Assembly (NCBI RefSeq): GCF_003397585.1
Contig: NZ_QJUV01000001.1
Span: 310,001-374,000 of the forward strand
Length of the DNA: 64,000 nt
Reading direction: 5' to 3'
Source of the DNA: Gardnerella piotii
GTDB taxonomy: Bacteria; Actinomycetota; Actinomycetes; Actinomycetales; Bifidobacteriaceae
Shown one piece after another: positions 27,252-35,024 of this stretch. The notes beneath the pieces were generated by a model that saw only the letters and a program-made list of their open reading frames with translations, did no database searches and was not told where the DNA came from. The position numbers were made by a program, and so were the translations under genes. How positions within the stretch are numbered: the first letter of the stretch is position 1; the number at the start of each line of letters is the position of its first letter.

Positions 27252-27629
27252 ATGGCACGTCTTGCCGGAGTAGATATTCCCAATGAGAAGCGCATTGAGA
27301 TTGCCCTCACCTATATTTTTGGTGTAGGCCGCACTCGCGCTAAGGAAACGCTTGCCGCGACCGGTGTTAATCCGGATACCCGCGTCAAGGATCTTACGGA
27401 TGAACAGTTAATCACTTTGCGTGATTATCTTGAGGCCAACTATAAGATTGAAGGCGATTTGCGTCGTGAAATCGACGCTGACATCCGTCGTAAGATTCAG
27501 ATCAACTGCTATCAAGGCCAGCGTCATCGCAAGGGTCTTCCTGTGCGTGGTCAGCGTACTAAGACTAATGCTCGTACTCGTAAGGGTCCAAAGCGTACTG
27601 TCGCCGGGAAGAAGAAGGCCACCCGATAG
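27252..27629 (+). CDS. rpsM: 30S ribosomal protein S13
   Basis: 125 residues from ATG 27252 ([20 protein letters not shown]) with the basic tail [27 protein letters not shown] precedes it. The extended upstream reading is rejected. Confidence 0.97.
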   Translation: MARLAGVDIPNEKRIEIALTYIFGVGRTRAKETLAATGVNPDTRVKDLTDEQLITLRDYLEANYKIEGDLRREIDADIRRKIQINCYQGQRHRKGLPVRGQRTKTNARTRKGPKRTVAGKKKATR

Positions 27630-27708
27630 TCGGTGGTCGGCTCTAGGCCACGAGTTAATTCTCATCGCCTAGACATACCAACTAATTCGTCATAGGAAAC
27701 GAGGGTCA

Positions 27709-28107
27709 ATGGCAGCTGCAAAGCAAGCCTCGCGCAAGCCGCGTCGCCGGGACCGCAAGTCGGTACCGGTTGGGCAGGCGCATATTAAATCAACATTCAA
27801 TAACACGATTATTTCCATCACCGATCCATCGGGTGCAGTCCTCTCATGGGCTTCTGGTGGCGATGTCGGCTTTAAGGGTTCCCGTAAGTCGACTCCTTAC
27901 GCTGCAGGTATGGCCGCTGAGTCTGCTGCTCGTAAGGCAATGGAACATGGCCTTAAAAAGGTCGACGTGTTTGTTAAGGGTCCAGGTTCCGGTCGCGAAA
28001 CCGCTATCCGTTCCCTTCAGTCCGCGGGTCTTGAGGTCGGTTCTATTACCGACGTCACCCCACAAGCGCATAACGGCGTTCGCCCACCAAAGCGTCGCCG
28101 CGTCTGA
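27709..28107 (+). CDS. rpsK: 30S ribosomal protein S11
   Basis: 132 residues with [20 protein letters not shown] and [17 protein letters not shown] at the end. The rpsM-rpsK gap contains a small CTAGGC...GCCTAG hairpin near 27643-27672. Confidence 0.97.
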   Translation: MAAAKQASRKPRRRDRKSVPVGQAHIKSTFNNTIISITDPSGAVLSWASGGDVGFKGSRKSTPYAAGMAAESAARKAMEHGLKKVDVFVKGPGSGRETAIRSLQSAGLEVGSITDVTPQAHNGVRPPKRRRV

Positions 28108-28186
28108 GCACTCTTACGAATCCATCCATCCAACCCGCTTATGGGCGGCGAGTGCACCACCGACCAGAAGCTGAAAGGATACAAAA

Positions 28187-29182
28187 GTGCTTATCGCACA
28201 GCGTCCAACACTTACCGAGGAATCACTGAATCCCCAGCGTTCTCGCTTTACTATTGAGCCGTTGGAACCAGGTTTCGGATACACGCTCGGCAATTCGCTG
28301 CGTCGTACCTTGTTGAGCTCCATTCCAGGTGCGGCCGTTACTTCGGTTCGCATCTCTGGTGCTTTACACGAGTTCACGACTCTGCCAGGTGTTGAAGAGG
28401 ATGTCACTGAAATCCTGCTGAACATCAAGGGCATCGTACTTACAAGTGAGTATGACGAGCCAGTAGTGATGTATCTACGCAAGAGCGGCAAGGGTGAGGC
28501 AACAGCTGGAGATATTACTCCTCCTGCTGGCGTCACTATTGCCAACCCACAGATGCATATCGCTACACTTGCTGAAGATGGCGAGCTCGAAATTGAGTTC
28601 ACTGTGGAGCGTGGTCGTGGCTACGTGCCTGCTCAAATGAATAAGCAGGAAAACAGCGAAATCGGTCGCATTCCAGTGGATTCGATCTACTCGCCAGTTT
28701 TGAAGGTGAGCTATAAGGTCGAAGCTACCCGCGTGGAACAGCGCACGGACTTCGATAAGCTCATCCTGGATGTGGAAACTAAACCAGCTATTACGCCACG
28801 CGACGCAGTTGCGTCCGCAGGTTCGACTTTGGTTGAGCTTTTCGGTCTTTGCCGTGAGCTTAACGTCGATGCTGAAGGTGTTGAAGTTGGTCCAGCTCCA
28901 GTCATGGCGGAAGCTGATTCCCAAATGGCCACTCCAATTGAGGATTTGAATCTAACGCAGCGCAGCTACAACTGCTTGAAGCGTGAAGGAATCCACACAG
29001 TTGGTGAGCTGGTAGTTCACACTGAGCAGGATTTGCTCGATATTCGTAATTTCGGCATGAAATCCATCGATGAGGTTAAAGAAAAGTTGCAATCCATGGG
29101 ATTGTCTCTTAAGCCTTCACCGCTTGGCTTTGACGCCAATAATCTCGAAGGTGGCACATTCTTCTCGCCAGAAGACGAGTAA
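28187..29182 (+). CDS. rpoA: RNA polymerase alpha subunit
   Basis: 331 residues with GTG start after GAAAGGA. The alpha-NTD has [20 protein letters not shown] and [18 protein letters not shown]. The alpha-CTD has [20 protein letters not shown] and [19 protein letters not shown], the DNA- and activator-contacting module. rpsD, often found between rpsK and rpoA, is absent here. Confidence 0.97.
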   Translation: MLIAQRPTLTEESLNPQRSRFTIEPLEPGFGYTLGNSLRRTLLSSIPGAAVTSVRISGALHEFTTLPGVEEDVTEILLNIKGIVLTSEYDEPVVMYLRKSGKGEATAGDITPPAGVTIANPQMHIATLAEDGELEIEFTVERGRGYVPAQMNKQENSEIGRIPVDSIYSPVLKVSYKVEATRVEQRTDFDKLILDVETKPAITPRDAVASAGSTLVELFGLCRELNVDAEGVEVGPAPVMAEADSQMATPIEDLNLTQRSYNCLKREGIHTVGELVVHTEQDLLDIRNFGMKSIDEVKEKLQSMGLSLKPSPLGFDANNLEGGTFFSPEDE

Positions 29183-29260
29183 ACAACCACCGCAAATCGT
29201 CGCGGTTTTTGGATGTTCGGGTTTTTGCCCACCTGAATTCCGCGGCAATAAGGAGTAATA

Positions 29261-29695
29261 ATGCCTACACCGAAACAAGGGCCTCGTCTGGCTTCTAGCC
29301 CAGCGCATGAGCGCCTGATGCTGGCCAATATGGCTACAAGCCTCTTCCAGCACGGTCGTATTGTGACTACTTTGCCAAAGGCAAAGCGTCTTCGTCCACT
29401 TGCTGAGCGTTTGGTAACATTCGCTAAGCGTGGCGATTTGCATTCGCGCCGCCGCGTGTTGCGCGTAATTCGCAATAAGTCCGTTGTTCACATGCTTTTC
29501 ACTCAGATTGCTGAGCAGATGAAGCAGCGTGAAGGTGGCTATACTCGCATCGTTAAGATGGCCCCTCGTCGTGGTGATACTGCTCCACAGGCTATTATCG
29601 AGCTTGTTGTTGAGCCAGTAAGCCCAAAGAAGGCTGTTGTTAAGGAAGCTGAGTCCGCTACTAAGGTTGCTGCTAAAGAAGAAGCAGCCGAGTAG
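29261..29695 (+). CDS. rplQ: 50S ribosomal protein L17
   Basis: 144 residues; [20 protein letters not shown] and [16 protein letters not shown] are the L17 pattern, with an Ala/Lys/Glu-rich C-terminal extension. Follows rpoA by 78 nt, a gap containing a weak CCGC...GCGGTTTTT hairpin that could attenuate. Confidence 0.96.
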   Translation: MPTPKQGPRLASSPAHERLMLANMATSLFQHGRIVTTLPKAKRLRPLAERLVTFAKRGDLHSRRRVLRVIRNKSVVHMLFTQIAEQMKQREGGYTRIVKMAPRRGDTAPQAIIELVVEPVSPKKAVVKEAESATKVAAKEEAAE

Positions 29696-29765
29696 TTGAG
29701 ATTAGCATCTTGATGCATCGGTAAGTAAATCTTTTGCGATTAATCGCAAGTATAAAGGTTTATTA

Positions 29766-29796
29766 AACGGGTTGGAGATATCTCCAGCCCGTTTTT
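29766..29796 (+). terminator. Terminator of the alpha operon
   Basis: AACGGGTTGGAGA / TCTCCAGCCCGTT hairpin followed by TTTC, downstream of rplQ. Confidence 0.85.
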
Positions 29797-29845
29797 CTAT
29801 ATCTGACATATATTTTCTATATCTGGTATCAATTATTATTGAACT

Positions 29846-31162
29846 ATGTCAAATATTCTCGATTTACTGAATAACGATTTTACTAATTTTAAAGAGCGAA
29901 AATTCAACGCCGTAGATTCGCTTATTTTATGCGAGTTGGCGTATATTTGCATGCCTGAATCGATTCCAAAGTATAATGACGATTCTAACGCACTAGCAAC
30001 CGTTCCTTTAAGCGAATTGCTTCGCGGCGAGGATTTTTCTTCAATGTTTAGCTCTGGTTCTACTAAGGTAGATGAGTTTCGCAAGAATCTACTTTTGGCT
30101 GTTGAGTCTAGCCCGCGTTATAGGGGCATGCGTGTTGGTGAGGTTCTTGAACGTTTTGATGAGTCGAATATTGATGACTCTTGCGAACAGCAATTTGCGG
30201 CTGTTACTTTTGATTTAACAGATTGCATTGGGTCTAGCTGCTTTGTTGTTGCTTTTAGGGGAACAGACAATACGCTTGTTGGCTGGAAGGAAGACTTTAA
30301 CATGGCGTTTCGTTGCCCAGTGCCAGCGCAGGAGTCGGCAGCGGAGTATTTGCTCTCTATATCTAGGCGCGCGTGTAAAGATTCTTGCAAAAGTGGCGGT
30401 ATTCGTGGGATTTTTAGCAGTGTTGGTGATTATTTTGCGAATTTGTTTAATAAGAAGAGTGATTTTAAGAAGGTCGATCTGGATAAGGTCGATCTAGAAA
30501 ATAGCGATAATAAGAATAGTGATCTAGAAAATAACAATGATTGCGATTTAAGTGATAATCCTAAAATATTTGTTGTGGGTCATTCAAAAGGCGGAAATAT
30601 GGCTGCATACGCGGCAATGCGATTAGACGCGCAAGATCGAAGCCTTGGAAACCATATTAATAAAATCTATTCAATGGACGGCCCTAGTTTTGGCTCGGAT
30701 GTTGTTGATCCAAAGGTTTTTTCTCGCGTTGTTTCCAGAATCGAAAAAGTTGTTCCGCAATCTGCTTTTATTGGATTGATTATGGATACGGGAGTGCCGT
30801 ATAAGGTTACGGTTGCTGATTCGATTGGATTAATGCAACATTTTGGCATGTATTGGCAAGTTAAAGATGGTGATTTTGACTACTGCGATTGTGTAACTTC
30901 GCGCGCTCTGGCCGTTTCTAAGGCTGCAAACGAGTGGATGATGAGTTTGCCATTTGAAGAGCGAAAACGCAGAATTGATAGTGTTTACAGCATGTTTAGC
31001 AGTTTAGGGTACTCGACTTTCGACGAGATGTCTTCGCATTGGTCGGAAGTTGTTCCTGCATTATTGAAGATTGCAATGCATATGGATTCAAAGACATATG
31101 AGTTGATTCGTAGCGTTATGAGTGCTTTTGCGCTCGCTGGCGGTTCAGATAAGAAAAACTAG
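29846..31162 (+). CDS. Mbeg1-like alpha/beta hydrolase (DUF2974)
   Basis: 438 residues, no signal peptide. The nucleophile elbow is GHSKGGN near residue 246, the form of the lipase GXSXG motif found in DUF2974 proteins. FVVAFRGTDNTLVGWKEDFN upstream is the conserved oxyanion region. Between them, around residues 215-240, sits an Asp/Asn-rich insertion (KKVDLDKVDLENSD...) encoded by short repeats. Substrate is unknown; acyl-ester or lipid hydrolysis is expected from the family. It lies between rplQ and truA with its own region, and its start lacks a strong Shine-Dalgarno. Confidence 0.75.
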   Translation: MSNILDLLNNDFTNFKERKFNAVDSLILCELAYICMPESIPKYNDDSNALATVPLSELLRGEDFSSMFSSGSTKVDEFRKNLLLAVESSPRYRGMRVGEVLERFDESNIDDSCEQQFAAVTFDLTDCIGSSCFVVAFRGTDNTLVGWKEDFNMAFRCPVPAQESAAEYLLSISRRACKDSCKSGGIRGIFSSVGDYFANLFNKKSDFKKVDLDKVDLENSDNKNSDLENNNDCDLSDNPKIFVVGHSKGGNMAAYAAMRLDAQDRSLGNHINKIYSMDGPSFGSDVVDPKVFSRVVSRIEKVVPQSAFIGLIMDTGVPYKVTVADSIGLMQHFGMYWQVKDGDFDYCDCVTSRALAVSKAANEWMMSLPFEERKRRIDSVYSMFSSLGYSTFDEMSSHWSEVVPALLKIAMHMDSKTYELIRSVMSAFALAGGSDKKN

Positions 31163-31165
31163 TGG

Positions 31166-31200
31166 AAGTCTGTTTGTAAGTCTGTTTGTAAGTCTGTTTG
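31166..31200. repeat. Three 12-nt tandem repeats between the hydrolase gene and truA
   Basis: AAGTCTGTTTGT at 31166-31177 and 31178-31189, then AAGTCTGTTTGG from 31190. The array directly abuts the truA Shine-Dalgarno GGAAAGG, so a change in copy number would alter spacing between the two genes. Confidence 0.85.
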
Positions 31201-31212
31201 GAAAGGTTTTGA

Positions 31213-32124
31213 ATGCGTCTTCGTTTGGATTTAGCGTATGATGGCGGCGATTTTTATGGTTGGGCAAAACAGCCTACTTTGCGCACCGTTCAAGGTGTTT
31301 TAGAAGACGCATTGCACAAGGTTTTGCGCGTGAATAAAAGCGATGCTAGCGAACCTTTGCGTCTTAGCGTTGCTGGCCGCACAGATACGGGCGTTCACGC
31401 ATCTTACCAAGTTTGCCATTTAGACGTTTCGGAATCCGTTTTGCAAAATTGCGTCGGTCACACAAATCTTACGCCAGTAAAAGCCTTGGAATATAGGCTT
31501 TGTGGCGTTTTGCCTAAAGACATTTCAATTCACAGCGTAAGCATTGCGCCAAGCGGTTTTGACGCGCGTTTTTCTGCGTTGGATCGCACATACGTGTATC
31601 GGATTAGTGATGCTGCAAATCGCGCGAATTTGGATCCGCGCATGCGTGGCTTTGTGTTGCAGCTTGACTACGACTTAAACGTTGATGCCATGAATCAGGC
31701 GGCGTCTTTGATTGTTGGTTTGCATGATTTTGGCTCTTTTGCGCGGCCAAATCCTGGTGGAACTACGATTCGCTGCGTTAAAAAGGCTGTTTGGAATCGC
31801 GTTTGCGTGGAGAGCTGTTTATCTAAATCAACTGGAAAAATTCCTTGCATTGAGAACGGTTTGCTTGAGTTTACTATTGTTGCAGACGCGTTTGCGCATA
31901 ACATGGTTCGTTCGCTTGTTGGAGCGTGCGTGCAAGTTGGGTGTGCAAAGCGTTCTGTTGATTGGTTCAAAAATAAGATTGAAAATCCGATTCGAGAAGG
32001 CTCTACTGGGCCGATTGCAGCTAACGGTTTGACTTTGGAATATGTTGAATACCCTAAAGACGAGGAGCTTGGTGCGCGAGCAAACGCGATTCGTGCTAAG
32101 CGCACTATCGAGGAGCTTGGGTGA
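31213..32124 (+). CDS. truA: tRNA pseudouridine synthase A
   Basis: 303 residues. The catalytic aspartate is Asp58 in AGRTDTGVHA. Other TruA blocks are LDLAYDGGDFYGWAKQP and FSALDRTYVYRI. It makes pseudouridine at positions 38-40 of tRNA anticodon arms. GGAAAGG precedes the ATG. Located downstream of rplQ as in many Gram-positives, with the hydrolase gene interposed. Confidence 0.95.
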   Translation: MRLRLDLAYDGGDFYGWAKQPTLRTVQGVLEDALHKVLRVNKSDASEPLRLSVAGRTDTGVHASYQVCHLDVSESVLQNCVGHTNLTPVKALEYRLCGVLPKDISIHSVSIAPSGFDARFSALDRTYVYRISDAANRANLDPRMRGFVLQLDYDLNVDAMNQAASLIVGLHDFGSFARPNPGGTTIRCVKKAVWNRVCVESCLSKSTGKIPCIENGLLEFTIVADAFAHNMVRSLVGACVQVGCAKRSVDWFKNKIENPIREGSTGPIAANGLTLEYVEYPKDEELGARANAIRAKRTIEELG

Positions 32125-32225
32125 GTTCAACGCGCCATGCGCTTGTATATTCTAGGGTTGTTTTACAATTGAAAAGTTGCGTTTCTTTTTGCATTTGCGT
32201 TTTGCGTATTTGCGATTAGCGCAAA

Positions 32226-32311
32226 GGATGAATGTCCGAGCGGTCTAAGGAGCACGCCTCGAAAGCGTGTGAGGGCTACACCCTCCGCGAGTTCAAATCT
32301 CGCTTCATCCG
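32226..32311 (+). tRNA. tRNA-Ser (anticodon CGA)
   Basis: GGATGAA (32226-32232) pairs with TTCATCC (32304-32310), discriminator G. The anticodon arm ACGC-CTCGAAA-GCGT gives CGA, reading UCG. A long variable arm (GAGGGCTACACCCTC) marks class II. T arm GTTCAAATC. Confidence 0.95.
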
Positions 32312-32317
32312 CAAGCA

Positions 32318-32349
32318 GGGTTTCTAGCAAATCGCTAGAAACCCTTTTT
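32318..32349 (+). terminator. Terminator of tRNA-Ser(CGA)
   Basis: GGGTTTCTAGC (32318-32328) pairs perfectly with GCTAGAAACCC (32334-32344), followed by TTTTT. Confidence 0.9.
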
Positions 32350-32409
32350 ACTTACGCGAGTGATATTTCCTATTTCCTATTTGGTGTTGCTAGAGGGCTG
32401 GGTGTTTCT

Positions 32410-32533
32410 ACGTTCGCGCGGTCTAAGCGCGCGAACGTCTTCGCCACGCAGAAGCAGTGCTTCTGCCTTGAGTGGCTCAGCGCTTTGAAGGAGCTTGAAA
32501 CGCGCTATGCAATTTCAAGCTCAGTCAAAGCGC
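32410..32533. ncRNA. Three consecutive strong hairpins, unexplained element
   Basis: Hairpin 1: ACGTTCGCGC 32410-32419 with GCGCGAACGT 32429-32438. Hairpin 2: GCAGAAGC 32448-32455 with GCTTCTGC 32459-32466, loop of 3. Hairpin 3: GCGCTTTGA 32480-32488 and GAGCTTGAAA 32491-32500 with TTTCAAGCTC 32513-32522 and TCAAAGCGC 32525-32533, a 19-bp stem with one 2x2 internal loop. None is followed by a T run on either strand. The third covers the stop codon of the minus-strand lipoprotein gene. Candidate small RNA, 3'-UTR element or remnant of a mobile palindromic repeat; the type is uncertain. Confidence 0.4.
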
Positions 32534-33427
32534 ATAAATCGCGGAAACATCGCTAGGGTATCCATAAGCGTACGCGCTCATAATATGCGAAATAGTAATG
32601 TTTGCAAGAATCTCAATAAACTCTTGATTTGTTCTGCTAGAAAGTGCGCTATGATTTACGCTACCGTCTTTGTTTGTAGGGAAAATGGCTTGATTTAGCG
32701 CATCTAGTTCTCCGCGCGCGCAATCCATATACGCTATTGCAACTATTGGCAAGTCTTTTGCGCTAGCTTCGTCTTTTGCAATGCCAGAATCCAGATTCTT
32801 TTGCGGTATTTCGTATACTTTTTGTCGCAAGTCGCTTCCGCTTGAAGCAAAGTGCATAAGCGTGTTAGCAATCGTAGCTGTAATATCGCTTTGTCTTAGC
32901 GAAACATTATCAACATCTTTTGCAGCTAAAGTTTGTAACATAAAAGCTAGTTTGTCTTGTTCTAATGCCGCTTTTGCAAGTGGGTCGTGATTCCAATACA
33001 AGTTACTAGTATTATTTGCAAAGTCATACAATTTTTTGTAAACGCTTGATTCCATTTGATTTGCGATTTTAGAGGCGTTTGCTGCTCCACTTTCGTTACC
33101 TTGACTTAAGTTGGCCAATTTCCAGGTGTTTTGCGCGCTAAAAACAACGCCTTGAGCAAATCGTGCGTTGCATTGTATTGCAACGTTTTTCCAAGAATCC
33201 GCAGCATTTTGCAAGTCGTTTCTAGTTACGTTTGCTTCTTGTTTATCTACGATTTTTTGATTGTGCTTTGCGCTTTGTAGAACTTGGTAGCACTCATTAT
33301 TGCTTTTAGATGAACTAACCGCAGTGTTGTTAACGTTATTAAATTGCCTTGATCCCGAGCAAGCGCTAAAAGCCATTAATACAGCAATAAGTGATGCAAA
33401 TACTAGAACAAACTTTTTTTTGCGCAT
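32525..33427 (-). CDS. Putative lipoprotein of unknown function
   Basis: 300 residues from ATG 33427, which has AAAGG upstream; longer in-frame starts lack a signal. The N-terminus MRKKKFVLVFASLIAVLMAF leads to SAC with Cys23 as the lipidation site. The mature part is helical, rich in Asn/Lys/Ala, with no domain I recognise. It sits divergent from nusA, in the place where rimP is often found in other bacteria, but shows no resemblance to RimP. Extracytoplasmic, membrane-anchored; function not assigned. Confidence 0.7.
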   Translation of the reverse strand: MRKKKFVLVFASLIAVLMAFSACSGSRQFNNVNNTAVSSSKSNNECYQVLQSAKHNQKIVDKQEANVTRNDLQNAADSWKNVAIQCNARFAQGVVFSAQNTWKLANLSQGNESGAANASKIANQMESSVYKKLYDFANNTSNLYWNHDPLAKAALEQDKLAFMLQTLAAKDVDNVSLRQSDITATIANTLMHFASSGSDLRQKVYEIPQKNLDSGIAKDEASAKDLPIVAIAYMDCARGELDALNQAIFPTNKDGSVNHSALSSRTNQEFIEILANITISHIMSAYAYGYPSDVSAIYAL

Positions 33428-33722
33428 TAGAACACCTTTTGCTACGCGTTTGATAATATTTTGCACGCCTTGCAAGGCTTTAGAACAAAACAAAACGTGT
33501 CTGCATAATCTACTAAAATAGTCCGTGACTGTGACCAATGTTGGCTTGCCTTGTGTCTAACATTTTATGCTTAACATTTTTAATCATAGTCATAAGATTT
33601 TGCGCTTTACGTACTTGTTAAAATTAGATTTTAGCGTTTTGTTATGCGTAAAACGTATAAAAGAAGAATAAGTTAATTTTATAAGTGAAAATTTATAAAT
33701 GAATCACAGGAGGACGTGCACG

Positions 33723-34769
33723 ATGGAATTGGATTTGGCGGGAATGCATCAGCTTGCGGCTCAGCAGGGGATTAATGCCGATGAGCTGGACGAGGCACTC
33801 GCCGAGGCTTTGCGTCTTGCATACATGAAGACTTCCCACCCAGCAAGGCATGCTCGAGTTGAGCTAGATGAGCGTGCTGGCTGCTTTACTGTATGGGCAC
33901 GAGATGAGATTCCAGGTGTTCCTACAGAAGATAATCCTCACCCAGCATTTACTTTGGGCGAGGAGTATGACGATACGCCTAGAGATTTTGGGCGTCTTGC
34001 TGCAGCAACAGCTCGCCAAGTTATTACTCAACTTTTCCGCAAAGTGGAAGATGACCGCGTATTTGGAGCTTTTTCTGGTCAAAAAGGAAAGCTTATTAAC
34101 GGCATTGTGCAGCAGGATTCTAAAGATCCTTCTAATATTCACGTTGCTGTTGGAGATGTTGAAGCCATTTTGCCTAGAAGAGAGCAAGTTCCTGGCGAAA
34201 GGTATCGTCACGGCGAGCGTATTCGCGTTTATGTTGTAAACGTTGCTAGAGGTTTGCGCGGACCAGAAATAGTTGTTTCTAGGTCTCACCCAGATCTTGT
34301 TCGCAGACTTTTTGAGCGAGAAGTTCCAGAACTTGTTTCGGGAGCTGTTTCGATTATGGCAATTGCTCGAGAAGCTGGCGCTCGCACTAAGATTGCTGTT
34401 CGCGCTAACACAGATGGCGTTAATCCAAAGGGTGCTTTGATTGGTCCTGGTGGTTCGCGCGTTCGTGCTGTATTGGAAAATCTTGGTCAAGAAAAAATCG
34501 ATATTGTTGATTGGTCGCAAGATCCAGCACAGTTTGTTTCCGCTGCGTTGTCTCCAGCAGTAGTAACTGAAGTTCATGTTGTTAGTGAGAAAAGTCAGAC
34601 TGCTGTTGCTTTTATTCACGATTCTCAGCTTTCGCTTGCCATTGGCAAGGAGGGACAGAATGCGCGACTTGCAGCAAAGTTGACTGGTTGGAAGATTGGA
34701 ATTGAGTCTGCGGAAGAGCATGCTAAAAAGCAAGAAGCAATGAACGCTGATTCTAATTCGGCGGAATAA
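33723..34769 (+). CDS. nusA: Transcription termination/antitermination protein NusA
   Basis: 348 residues from ATG 33723, 8 nt after AGGAGG (33709-33714). Order: the N-terminal RNA-polymerase-binding domain (MELDLAGMHQLAAQQGINAD), an S1 domain, then KH domains with GALIGPGGSRVRAVLENLG and LAIGKEGQNARLAAKLTGWK. It lacks the C-terminal acidic repeats of proteobacterial NusA, as usual in Actinobacteria. Neither rimP nor ylxR flanks it. Confidence 0.95.
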   Translation: MELDLAGMHQLAAQQGINADELDEALAEALRLAYMKTSHPARHARVELDERAGCFTVWARDEIPGVPTEDNPHPAFTLGEEYDDTPRDFGRLAAATARQVITQLFRKVEDDRVFGAFSGQKGKLINGIVQQDSKDPSNIHVAVGDVEAILPRREQVPGERYRHGERIRVYVVNVARGLRGPEIVVSRSHPDLVRRLFEREVPELVSGAVSIMAIAREAGARTKIAVRANTDGVNPKGALIGPGGSRVRAVLENLGQEKIDIVDWSQDPAQFVSAALSPAVVTEVHVVSEKSQTAVAFIHDSQLSLAIGKEGQNARLAAKLTGWKIGIESAEEHAKKQEAMNADSNSAE

Positions 34770-35024
34770 GATTTTGCTAGCATTTAGCAAACTTGCGACA
34801 CTCCCGAGAATCCAACGTTTCGAGTAAGCTGAAAGCTGCAATCTGGGCTTATTAACAGCTTTTTGCCTAGGGAACGAGGTACAAAATCATGGTTGAAATC
34901 ATGGTTACACGATGAGATATCGCATTATGAGATATCTAAATAAAAAGCATAAGAGTAAGAATCTTATAACAATATAAAGTGGCTGCGTTCGTTTTACGCT
35001 GCCACAGACTGAGGAGAACACTGA

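Noticed and set aside
32269..32698. Plus-strand open frames over the triple hairpin and lipoprotein 3' end
   Set aside because: One begins within tRNA-Ser(CGA) and another runs antisense to the lipoprotein gene; neither has coding character.
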